This document shows positions 1-5,938 of a stretch of DNA of 7,836 bases, piece by piece. Under the pieces are notes generated by a model. It saw only the letters and a list, made by a program, of their open reading frames with translations, was not told the origin of the DNA and did not search any database. The stretch is from the NCBI GenBank assembly GCA_028698975.1, contig JAQVVK010000066.1, positions 1 through 7,836 of the forward strand, given 5' to 3'. Made by a program: the position numbers and the translations under genes. The DNA is from Victivallaceae bacterium (GTDB lineage Bacteria > Verrucomicrobiota > Lentisphaeria > Victivallales > Victivallaceae). Position 1 is the stretch's first letter. Each line of letters begins with the position of its first letter.

Positions 1-288
1 GGTATTATTGTCCGGAAAGATGTCTGGATCGGCTTTGAAGCATTGATTTTAGCTGGCGTTACCATTGGCGACGGAGCAATCATCGGCGCGCGGGCGGTCG
101 TGACGCGCGATGTACCGCCGTACACCATAGCGGGGGGCGTGCCGGCGAAAGTTATCCGCAAACGCTTCGACGACGCCACCATCGCCGAACTGCAAAGACT
201 TCAATGGTGGAATTGGCCGGAGGATCGGATTCAACGTGCGATTCCGGCAATTCAATCCGGCGATCTGGAGGCGTTGAAGCAATGCTGA
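1..288 (+). CDS. Hexapeptide-repeat acyltransferase, xenobiotic acyltransferase (CatB/Vat-like) type, 3' part only
   Basis: The frame is open from base 1, so the 5' end lies outside the window; 95 residues are visible. The sequence shows the end of a left-handed beta-helix with an isoleucine/valine/glycine hexapeptide rhythm (DVWIG, GVTIGDGAIIGA, RAVVTRDVPPYTIAGGVPAK), followed by VIRKRF and a short C-terminal helix containing WWNWP. In this family the trimeric enzyme transfers an acetyl group from acetyl-CoA to a hydroxyl of a small acceptor. The GGVPAKVIRKRF plus WW.WP ending is characteristic of the xenobiotic acyltransferase branch (CatB chloramphenicol and Vat streptogramin acetyltransferases). 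It also occurs in sugar O-acetyltransferases, so the acceptor cannot be named. The catalytic histidine would lie upstream of the window. No clear terminator follows the TGA. Confidence 0.85.
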   Translation, partial: GIIVRKDVWIGFEALILAGVTIGDGAIIGARAVVTRDVPPYTIAGGVPAKVIRKRFDDATIAELQRLQWWNWPEDRIQRAIPAIQSGDLEALKQC

Positions 289-641
289 TTTTGGGAGCGG
301 AGATCGTGTTTATCGGTCCTGAAAGGGCGGTAATACATACGGGAAGCTGTTCCAGATATTGATAAATCCGATACCCGCAATCAAAACTTTTTGCATCCGA
401 AGTTTAAGATTTGCGTTTCACCTAAAAGAAGTTCTGCTTGCTGCTATTTTTGCCTCCCCGCGAAACTTGAACCTTGCGCTGTTGGGCTACGCACAACGAC
501 AAACATAGAAATACGCAGTTCACTTGAAAAAACGTCAATGCACCATTGTCAAATTAAATGCCAATGAATACTTTTCAAGTGGTGCGCTTGCCTTTGCAAG
601 TTATAAAAACTGTAAAATTTCCCTTTTTTTTCAATACCCTC
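289..641. other. Intergenic region without a supportable gene
   Basis: About 350 bp between the acyltransferase stop and the promoter of the GntR operon. It is AT-richer than the flanking genes and has no convincing open frame on either strand. The only structure I see is a 10-bp inverted repeat (521-530 / 572-581) and a small CTTGC-CTTT-GCAAG hairpin (587-600) followed by AT-rich sequence. An open frame upstream of 713 could begin at TTG 524, but it runs through the promoter and is not a likely coding start. Confidence 0.6.
521..581. repeat. 10-bp perfect inverted repeat CACTTGAAAA / TTTTCAAGTG
   Basis: The arms are 521-530 and 572-581, separated by 41 bp, about 60-120 bp upstream of the operon promoter. 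Arm-centre distance is 51 bp, close to five helical turns, which would suit paired binding of a regulator. No protein can be assigned. The GntR-type palindrome at 648-658 has a different sequence. Confidence 0.45.
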
Positions 642-670
642 TTGACTTTGTCAGACAATTACGGTATAAT
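642..670 (+). promoter_or_regulatory. Sigma-70-type promoter of the GntR/secreted-protein operon
   Basis: -35 TTGACT (642-647) and a perfect -10 TATAAT (665-670) are separated by exactly 17 bp, with an AT-rich stretch just upstream (601-632). Transcription would start near 677, giving a leader of roughly 36 nt before ATG 713. This is the only near-consensus promoter I see in the left half of the window. Confidence 0.85.
648..658. promoter_or_regulatory. Putative GntR operator (O1), TTGTCAGACAA, in the promoter spacer
   Basis: A perfect 5+1+5 palindrome, TTGTC-A-GACAA, starts one base after the -35 hexamer and lies wholly within the 17-bp spacer. It fits the known GntR-family operator form (GTM-N-KAC half sites, here GTC-A-GAC). 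A repressor bound here would block RNA polymerase. The nearest gene encodes a FadR-type GntR protein, so autorepression is the natural inference. The same element recurs at 1398-1408. Confidence 0.75.
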
Positions 671-712
671 ATAGGTAACAAATCAAATGAGGATCCCCAA
701 AGCAGTTTGAAC

Positions 713-1378
713 ATGACCGATTTGACCAAGCCAACTTCGTCACAGAGAGTGCTGATTCAGTTGATCGAATACATCAGCGCGGGTGGAATTGTTCCCGGGA
801 CCGTCCTGACCGGCGAAGTCGAACTGTGCCGGTTGCTGGGGGTGGGGCGTTCCGCCGTGCGGGAAGCCATCGCTTTCCTGAAGGCCTTTGGGATCGTCAG
901 TTCGCACCCCGGAGTCGGGCTTGTGCTGTCCGCTGATCCGCGGCAACTGGATCTGCTGCAATTCTTTGTCTACAATGGACTGAATTCCGATAATTTCCGC
1001 CAGATAAAGCAATTGCGCGACTTCATCGAAATCGGCTCCGCCCATCTTATCATCCGCAACGCGCTTCCCGCCGATATTCAGGAGCTGCGTTTCCTGATCG
1101 CAAAGTGCGAGGAACGGGAACTTTCTCCGGTAGAATTTGAAATCAAATTTCATGGTTGCATGGCGCGCCTCAGCGGCAATCGCTATGCGGTTGCTCTAAG
1201 TCTGACATACCGCCCCTTGTTTGAATATCATATCGCTCATCATCCGCTTCTTGCTCTCAATCAGCCGATGCCGGAGTATATCCTCGACGCTCACCGGATG
1301 ATCTGCAACGCCATCGAACAAAAGAATATTGATAGATTGCTTCAACTCCTTCACGAGCAGGCGAAAAATGCGGAATAA
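713..1378 (+). CDS. GntR-family transcriptional regulator, FadR/FCD type
   Basis: 221 residues, a normal length for the FadR subfamily. An N-terminal winged helix-turn-helix (about residues 10-75) carries ELCRLLGVGRSAVREAIAFLK and the wing ending GLVLS. A C-terminal all-helical FCD ligand-binding domain follows (about 90-215). The four usual FCD metal-ligand positions can be placed as E143, H147 (FEIKFH), H194 (DAHRM) and H214 (LLHEQ); the first is normally Asp. Such regulators usually sense a small organic acid or sugar acid. I chose ATG 713 because the frame upstream contains the promoter; TTG 707 is an alternative. The ribosome-binding site is weak (GAGGA at 689-693 is too far away). The gene is first in an operon with the secreted protein, overlapping it by 11 bp, and is probably autoregulated through O1. 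Confidence 0.9.
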   Translation: MTDLTKPTSSQRVLIQLIEYISAGGIVPGTVLTGEVELCRLLGVGRSAVREAIAFLKAFGIVSSHPGVGLVLSADPRQLDLLQFFVYNGLNSDNFRQIKQLRDFIEIGSAHLIIRNALPADIQELRFLIAKCEERELSPVEFEIKFHGCMARLSGNRYAVALSLTYRPLFEYHIAHHPLLALNQPMPEYILDAHRMICNAIEQKNIDRLLQLLHEQAKNAE

Positions 1379-4187
1379 TTTTTTGTTGTCAAAAACATTG
1401 TCTGACAAACTTGCGGTCATCCTCCTGCTCTGTTGCGTCGGGATTGCCGCCATGGGAACCTCCATTGAAATCCCGCAGGGACAGTGGCGGAAGCAACCCA
1501 CCGGGACAATGCGTTATCAGCTGCCCGCGCCGATACCGTTTGGGAAGATCCGTTCCCTGACCCTTGACTGTAATGTGGCCTGTTCTTCGCCAAGCTGGAA
1601 CTTTCGGATTCTCCTCTACAACCGCGACGGAGGGATCGCCTACTATAATCGCAACCACCAGAAAAAGACGCATGATTTCAAAGAGACGGTGTCCGGTGAT
1701 CAATGGCGTTATTACCGGTTCAAACCGGAATCCGACCAAGTTGTCGCGATCGGTGTGAGCGCCCAGTTTGCCGACGCTGATTCCACCGTCATTGCGGTTG
1801 GAAATGCCCGTTTGGAGCTGTTTGACTGGCTCATTACCGGGGTTGATGCTCTCCGTGAGGTCGCACCGGGCGAAACCTTTCAGGTGAAGTATCAGGTCGA
1901 AGGAGAGGACAAACCGGCATACTGGCGGTTGAGCCGGCTGGATGCCACGCCGATCATCGCGTCCGGCGCGGCGAAACAACGGCAATTTCAAATCCCCATT
2001 GCCGCCGATCTGAAATCAGGATTTTACCAGATCACGCTTCATCCGGATGAAACCGGCGCATCTCCCCGGCTCGCGCAGTGGGTGTTTCATGTGCTGCCGG
2101 CGGTGGAAATCACGGCTTTCGACGCGGATCGGGTTTGTCAGCTCCCGTCGGAAGAGGCCGTATTGTCGGTCGTGCTGAAAAACCATCTTCAGACCGCCAA
2201 GACCCTGCCGCTTCAAATCACCGGCATGAAAGAACGAACGGTCACGCTTGCTCCGGGAGAACGCCGGGAAGAAAAATTTCGGCTGCGGCATGCTCCGGGC
2301 CGCCGGGTGATCACCGCTAAAATCGGCGATCTGGATTGCGCCGCACTGCGTATGGACACGGGAGATCGCCGTCCGGCACTGAGCCGTGAGTCGCGCGTGT
2401 ATGTAAATATCGGTCAGGACGATCATGAGCATATTCAAACGCTTGGGGTGATGCTTAAGGCATCCGGCCTCGGCGGAGTTTCCACCCCGGGAATGTCCCC
2501 CAAGCCGGTCGCATGGGAACTGGCGCGGAAATTTGCGTTGCCGATGACCGGCGAAGCCGTATTGCGCGAAACGGATATCAGGCACTATAATCTGGGCAGC
2601 ACAAATCGCAACGGCGACCGGTTCTTCTCGGTTCACTCCGAAGATAAAAGCATGCGCGGCACACTGGAAGCCTGGAAAAATATTTTCCGGTGCGAACCCG
2701 GCGATCCACGGCGCGAGGCGAAGATTGTTGAACCGGTGGATTTCTGGAGCGTGCCGGGGGATTCGGAGGTCGCTTGCTACAGCCCGGACGCCATCCAAAA
2801 TTTCCGTAAAATTCTTGCGGGAAAGGATGAAGGGTTCCGGATTCTGGAAGACAAGCGGATGGTGAGGCGGATTAAGTTTGCGGAATTCTACCGGTTTTAC
2901 GAGGGGGAAGAACTCCCCGAAAACGACTGGAGCAAATACCAGCCGATCCGCTTGCCGCGGCTTACCCTTTCCGGAAACGTCAGCGCGTTTGAAGCCCTCT
3001 CCGAGGAGCAGTTGCGCCAGACCCAGCTGCTGTATCTGCTCCGCCGCTACAACAATCTGTGTTTTGTTGACCGCCTCAGTCAGGACGTGGCCGCCAATGG
3101 GATTGATTGCGGCATCATTCCGAGTTTTTACGCCAATATCACGGCCCGCGACATCTATTTCGATTATGCGCTGCCGTATCTTGACAACTTTTATCACGAG
3201 CCGTTCGGCAGTGCCTGGAGCATGATTCGTGATCTTGACCTGTCCAACTATTGGCGTCGGGAGCTGGCTAACCGCTTCGGCAAAAGACTTTCCGTCTGCA
3301 TGGAAAACGGCGGTCCGCGCAATGTCCCATACTGGGGAACCGCGGCGACACGCGCCATGGTATACACTGCGCTGGCGACGCTGGGGGGCGGCGATTTGCA
3401 GGTGGATTTCTGGGAAAAACTGGCGGCGCCGAAACCTGCGGAAGAGCTGTTTCAACAGCATCGGACCATCGTCGAGACCGCCGCTTATTTTAAGGCGCAC
3501 CCCTCCAAAACGCTGGCGGATCGCCGGGCTGGCGGGATGCTGGTGGTCAATTTCCGCAACCACATCCGTCTGCTTGCCGATTTCCACCGGCAAAACACCC
3601 GGCATTCCGATTCCGGCGGCAATCCGCAGGAGTGGAAATTCCCGGAAGATGAGCTGCAACGGCTGCTCGAACAGGGATACCGCCCGAACTATCTGCGGTT
3701 TTGGAACATCCCCGGAGTCGTCCTCCCGAAGATGGATGCCCAAACCCCGGTTTTTTATCGGCGCAATCCAGATGGGGTATTTGCAAAAGACGACAATGCA
3801 CAATCCGGAAGTCGGGAAATTCGCACTTCCGGCGGCCGGGATATCTATCCAATTCTGTTTGCCGACACCGGTTTCAGCACGTTTCATCTGGTTTTGGTCG
3901 ACCGCCGGGAACCGTCTCAGTGGGTGACGCATTATCACAAAAAACCGCATCAGTTCGATTCCTACCGGACGATGGACGAACTTGCCGAGACCCTGGAACC
4001 GACCTCGCCCGTGACCGTGGAGATACTCCATCCGGTTCCGGCGGGGAAGTATGCGGTAATCGAACCGTTCTCCCAGCGGCGGGTTGCCGTTTTCCATACC
4101 CCTGAAAATCGGTTCGTGTTGCCGGGGATAAAAATAGCCGTCCTTTATCGCATTGAAAAAACAACGGAAGGAGAGTCGTTACCATGA
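1368..4187 (+). CDS. Large secreted multidomain protein, possible glycoside hydrolase-like, family unknown
   Basis: 939 residues. The N-terminus has a basic start, a hydrophobic core (LAVILLLCCVGIAAMG) and a likely signal-peptidase I site near residue 29. Residues about 30-155 look like a beta-sandwich, perhaps carbohydrate-binding. About 155-335 look like two Ig-like beta domains. About 340-730 is a mixed alpha/beta region consistent with a TIM-barrel. About 760-939 is another beta-rich domain. Acidic residues in family-like settings are E611 (YHEPFGSAW) and E646 (CMENGGPRN), but their 35-residue spacing is short for a classic acid/base plus nucleophile pair, so catalysis is unproven. ATG 1368 has a weak AGCAGG 6 bp upstream and overlaps the GntR gene by 11 bp; the pseudopilin gene follows with an ATGA overlap. 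I do not recognise the family. The export signal, domain style and context suggest polysaccharide work outside the cytoplasm. Confidence 0.8.
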   Translation: MRNNFLLSKTLSDKLAVILLLCCVGIAAMGTSIEIPQGQWRKQPTGTMRYQLPAPIPFGKIRSLTLDCNVACSSPSWNFRILLYNRDGGIAYYNRNHQKKTHDFKETVSGDQWRYYRFKPESDQVVAIGVSAQFADADSTVIAVGNARLELFDWLITGVDALREVAPGETFQVKYQVEGEDKPAYWRLSRLDATPIIASGAAKQRQFQIPIAADLKSGFYQITLHPDETGASPRLAQWVFHVLPAVEITAFDADRVCQLPSEEAVLSVVLKNHLQTAKTLPLQITGMKERTVTLAPGERREEKFRLRHAPGRRVITAKIGDLDCAALRMDTGDRRPALSRESRVYVNIGQDDHEHIQTLGVMLKASGLGGVSTPGMSPKPVAWELARKFALPMTGEAVLRETDIRHYNLGSTNRNGDRFFSVHSEDKSMRGTLEAWKNIFRCEPGDPRREAKIVEPVDFWSVPGDSEVACYSPDAIQNFRKILAGKDEGFRILEDKRMVRRIKFAEFYRFYEGEELPENDWSKYQPIRLPRLTLSGNVSAFEALSEEQLRQTQLLYLLRRYNNLCFVDRLSQDVAANGIDCGIIPSFYANITARDIYFDYALPYLDNFYHEPFGSAWSMIRDLDLSNYWRRELANRFGKRLSVCMENGGPRNVPYWGTAATRAMVYTALATLGGGDLQVDFWEKLAAPKPAEELFQQHRTIVETAAYFKAHPSKTLADRRAGGMLVVNFRNHIRLLADFHRQNTRHSDSGGNPQEWKFPEDELQRLLEQGYRPNYLRFWNIPGVVLPKMDAQTPVFYRRNPDGVFAKDDNAQSGSREIRTSGGRDIYPILFADTGFSTFHLVLVDRREPSQWVTHYHKKPHQFDSYRTMDELAETLEPTSPVTVEILHPVPAGKYAVIEPFSQRRVAVFHTPENRFVLPGIKIAVLYRIEKTTEGESLP
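1398..1408. promoter_or_regulatory. Second putative GntR operator (O2), TTGTCTGACAA, inside the secreted-protein gene
   Basis: This is the exact reverse complement of O1 (648-658), starting 30 bp after the ATG of the secreted-protein gene and encoding L11-S12-D13-K14 just before the signal-peptide core. An extra TTGTC half site lies at 1386-1390. No good promoter is visible around it, so it may act as a transcription roadblock or as a looping partner of O1 about 750 bp away. Confidence 0.65.
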
Positions 4188-4927
4188 AACAAAAGTTCAC
4201 ATTGATCGAGCTGCTGGTCGTAATCGCGATAATCGCCATTTTGGCGGCAATGCTGCTGCCGGCGTTGAACAAGGCACGAGAGCAGGCGAGGCGAACCGGC
4301 TGCCTCAGTAACCACAAACAGCTGGCCGCAGCCGCCAGAATGTATTCCGATGACAATCGGGGACTGTTCATGTGGCAGGGAACCGCGCAACCGAAAAAAC
4401 CGTTCGATGCGGCGGAGGGAAGCGCAAACGCCAACTGCACCGTTGTAAAGATCCTTCCTTATGTGGGAAATAACCGGGACATCTTTGCATGCACCGGGCT
4501 TGAGGACAGCACCGATGCATCTCTCGGCGCCAACGCAACCAATCGCATCGGTTATCATGCCAACAGCGTCATGGTCTATACGGGCGGAAACAGTCCGAAA
4601 TTGTTCGACAAAGTGGTATATGGTTGCGACAAAAACAACTACGGTGCGGCGTTAATGCGTCCGACATGTGCAAAGTGGAATGCTCCGTGGGATGCCAACA
4701 ATTTCTCCTCTGTTTCCGTATTCAGCAGCGGCACCAACTTCAGTATGATTCCGCACGGCGGCGGCCGCAACCTGTCGTTTGGCGACGGACATGCGGAGTT
4801 TTTCCGCTGGGATAAAATTTATACCGGGCTGTATGGATATACGATCGACGGGCAGGAAGACCAAATCGTGATTATGTTCATGCTTGCGATTACGCCGCAC
4901 ACGCGCCGAACCCTGATAGCTGTTTAG
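4184..4927 (+). CDS. Prepilin-like protein (type II pseudopilin) with H-X9-DG motif
   Basis: 247 residues. A very short leader MKQK is followed by the prepilin N-helix FTLIELLVVIAIIAILAA, with the conserved Glu at position +5 of the mature form; the residue before the cleavage point is Lys, not the usual Gly. A basic/polar stalk (NKAREQARRTG) and a variable head follow, then H191-(9 residues)-D201-G202, the prepilin processing-associated H-X9-DG motif (TIGR04294 type). A prepilin peptidase would cleave and methylate it, and it would assemble into a T2SS/type-IV-like pseudopilus in the envelope. AAGGAG (4168-4173) precedes ATG 4184, and ATGA overlap with the secreted-protein gene implies translational coupling. 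The last 20-25 residues (from about base 4860) look unlike a usual ending and may come from a rearrangement. Confidence 0.9.
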   Translation: MKQKFTLIELLVVIAIIAILAAMLLPALNKAREQARRTGCLSNHKQLAAAARMYSDDNRGLFMWQGTAQPKKPFDAAEGSANANCTVVKILPYVGNNRDIFACTGLEDSTDASLGANATNRIGYHANSVMVYTGGNSPKLFDKVVYGCDKNNYGAALMRPTCAKWNAPWDANNFSSVSVFSSGTNFSMIPHGGGRNLSFGDGHAEFFRWDKIYTGLYGYTIDGQEDQIVIMFMLAITPHTRRTLIAV

Positions 4928-5058
4928 GTTTTACCAGTTACGAGCAGTTCAGTTATTCCGAAGACGTAGCCAGCCAGCCGACCGCCGCCGATGACGAACC
5001 AGTAAGCGAAGAGCCGGAATATACCCGGCGCGACCTTGCCGAACTGCTGGCGTTTCTT

Positions 5059-5334
5059 TTGCGTATGGATGAGTACACCTTGAAACTTTCCGCCGATGCC
5101 TTAACGGGAAACACAACCACCATTGCAGACCTTGCACAAATTCAGGGCGTATCACGTCAGGCCGTACACCGTAAAATGAAAGATGCGGTAAAGCGATATC
5201 CGGCAATCAAGGAGCTTTTGCTTGGCAATATGTACCGATGCCAGCGAGTAATGAGGGAAAGCACTTCAGAGGGGCAAGGCCACCCGTTGAGAGGAAAGAG
5301 TAAGCAACGCATTTCCACAACGTCGAAGCCGTAA
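5059..5334 (+). CDS. Small helix-turn-helix protein, probably a fragment of a broken accessory gene
   Basis: The frame from ATG 5059 gives 91 residues with a clear HTH at about residues 20-45 (TIADLAQIQGVSRQAVHRKM), resembling sigma region-4-like or phage-type DNA-binding domains. The same frame is open without a stop from 4816, but I see no ATG, GTG or well-placed TTG start there. The upstream translation (GFTSYEQFSYSEDV, an acidic linker, then RRDLAELLAFLLRMDEY) reads like genuine protein, so the native gene was probably longer. No ribosome-binding site precedes 5059. The C-terminal part after about 5290 may be out of frame: frame 2 from 5291 gives a basic, proline-rich tail ending in tandem stops at 5417-5422. 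Function beyond DNA binding is unknown. Confidence 0.5.
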   Translation: MRMDEYTLKLSADALTGNTTTIADLAQIQGVSRQAVHRKMKDAVKRYPAIKELLLGNMYRCQRVMRESTSEGQGHPLRGKSKQRISTTSKP

Positions 5335-5406
5335 GCCGGACGGAGAAACCCCGGCCAGCGTATCAACCGCCGCCCAAAGGCCGAAAAACCGCGTCAGAAT
5401 CGAAAC

Positions 5407-5442
5407 TGCGCCGCCATGATGAAACATGCTCCGGCGCGTTTT
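5407..5442 (+). terminator. Probable rho-independent terminator after the HTH region
   Basis: GCGCCG (5408-5413) pairs with CGGCGC (5432-5437). An inner CATG/CATG pairing (5415-5418 / 5425-5428) sits in the loop, and TTTT follows at 5439-5442. The tandem TGATGA stops of the frame-2 tail (5417-5422) lie inside the hairpin, a usual place for a gene end. Confidence 0.5.
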
Positions 5443-5476
5443 ACTTGACCATTCGACGGCTTTACTTGACCATTCG
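5440..5476. repeat. Tandem pair of TTTACTTGACCATTCG (21-bp period)
   Basis: Two exact 16-bp copies at 5440-5455 and 5461-5476, separated by ACGGC. The core TTGACCATT starts at 5445 and 5466, two helical turns apart. A further pair lies at 5559-5594. Confidence 0.85.
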
Positions 5477-5684
5477 CCACTTTCAGCCGATGCCGGAATA
5501 TTCTTTTTCCGTGTTTGAGCGTAGGACGGCCACCATTCGCCGCCACCTCAAAAAGTTATTTGACCATTACTTGACCATTGGGCACTTTTCACCCTCAAAA
5601 AACAGGGAAAAACAAGGTAAAATAAAGGAATTGGAAAGAGAGTGTATTTATTACGTAAATGCTTGATAATGAGGGGAAAATAAC
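5443..5684. other. Intergenic region carrying the TTGACCATT repeats
   Basis: This stretch lies between the putative terminator and the tRNA. It becomes AT- and A-rich after 5595. A 73-codon frame beginning at TTG 5445 exists, but its repeated peptide LTIR simply reflects the DNA repeats and it has no ribosome-binding site, so I do not call it a gene. Confidence 0.6.
5559..5594. repeat. Second TTGACCATT pair (11-bp period)
   Basis: The core TTGACCATT occurs at 5560-5568 and 5571-5579. The second copy continues into GGGCACTTTTCACCC, closely matching the flank of the copy at 5466 (CGCCACTTTCAGCC), so the ancestral repeat unit is at least about 25 bp long. Confidence 0.8.
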
Positions 5685-5762
5685 TGGGGTGGTAGACGCG
5701 ACTCGAACGCGCGACCTCCTGGGCCACAACCAGGCGCTCTAACCAACTGAGCTACAACCACC
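5685..5762 (-). tRNA. tRNA-His (anticodon GTG), CCA encoded
   Basis: On the minus strand the cloverleaf folds fully: acceptor GTGGTTG/CTACCAC, D arm GCTC..GAGC, anticodon stem CCTGG/CCAGG around loop TTGTGGC (anticodon GTG), variable AGGTC, and T arm GCGCG-TTCGAGT-CGCGT. The extra 5' G at position -1 (base 5762) faces C73 (base 5688), the identity element of tRNA-His, and the 3' CCA is genomically encoded (5685-5687). One acceptor pair is U6 opposite U67 (bases 5756 and 5694), a mismatch. Mature ends are 5762 to 5685. Confidence 0.97.
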
Positions 5763-5791
5763 ATATGATGCAGTTTTATGCACTGCTCCAT

Positions 5792-5819
5792 AAAATACCA
5801 CGTTTTTAGCTGTTTACAA
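5792..5819 (-). promoter_or_regulatory. Possible promoter of tRNA-His
   Basis: On the minus strand TTGTAA (5819-5814) and TATTTT (5797-5792) are spaced by 16 bp, about 30 bp upstream of the mature tRNA 5' end. A GCAGT/ACTGC inverted repeat (5770-5774 / 5782-5786) lies in the presumed 5' leader. Confidence 0.4.
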
Positions 5820-5832
5820 GCTCGAAACCAGA

Positions 5833-5850
5833 GTTTTTTTATAAAAAAAC
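5833..5850. repeat. 18-bp perfect AT-rich palindrome
   Basis: G, seven T, AT, seven A, C: a perfect palindrome between the divergent tRNA-His and the DsrE2-type gene. CCA (5828-5830) and TGG (5854-5856) extend the symmetry imperfectly. It could be a bent UP-like promoter element or an AT-stem hairpin. Confidence 0.6.
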
Positions 5851-5924
5851 ATTTGGAAATATAGAAACCACTTTATTCCATTCTCGAATATTATATATTG
5901 ATGGTGAGTGCTTAATGTCAATGC

Positions 5925-5932
5925 AAGGAGGT
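5925..5932 (+). promoter_or_regulatory. Strong ribosome-binding site AAGGAGGT that fixes the start at 5939
   Basis: A near-perfect anti-16S match sits 6 nt before ATG 5939. In-frame ATGs at 5915 and 5921 lie upstream of it, so they are not the start. Confidence 0.85.
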
Positions 5933-5938
5933 CGGCAT

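Noticed and set aside
524..712. Longer start (TTG 524) for the GntR regulator
   Set aside because: The extension contains the promoter and operator, and its peptide is unlike any GntR N-terminus.
1329..1367. Longer start (TTG 1329) for the secreted protein
   Set aside because: It would add residues before a normal signal peptide; ATG 1368 gives a proper n-region and a typical operon overlap.
1368..1460. Lipoprotein signal (LLLCC) in the secreted protein
   Set aside because: The residue before Cys is Leu, not Gly/Ala/Ser, and the hydrophobic core continues past the cysteines; an ordinary signal peptide fits better.
2016..4097. 693-codon open frame on the minus strand
   Set aside because: It lies fully antisense to the secreted-protein gene, has no family-like motifs, and is explained by the GC-rich codon use of the sense gene.
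5440..5594. CRISPR-like array
   Set aside because: Repeats are short, unevenly spaced (21, 94 and 11 bp), and there are no uniform spacers or cas genes.
5445..5666. 73-codon frame starting at TTG
   Set aside because: No ribosome-binding site, and its internal LTIR repeats are a by-product of the DNA repeats.
5915..5938. Upstream ATG starts (5915, 5921) for the DsrE2-type gene
   Set aside because: They lie before or within the strong AAGGAGGT site, which is positioned for ATG 5939.
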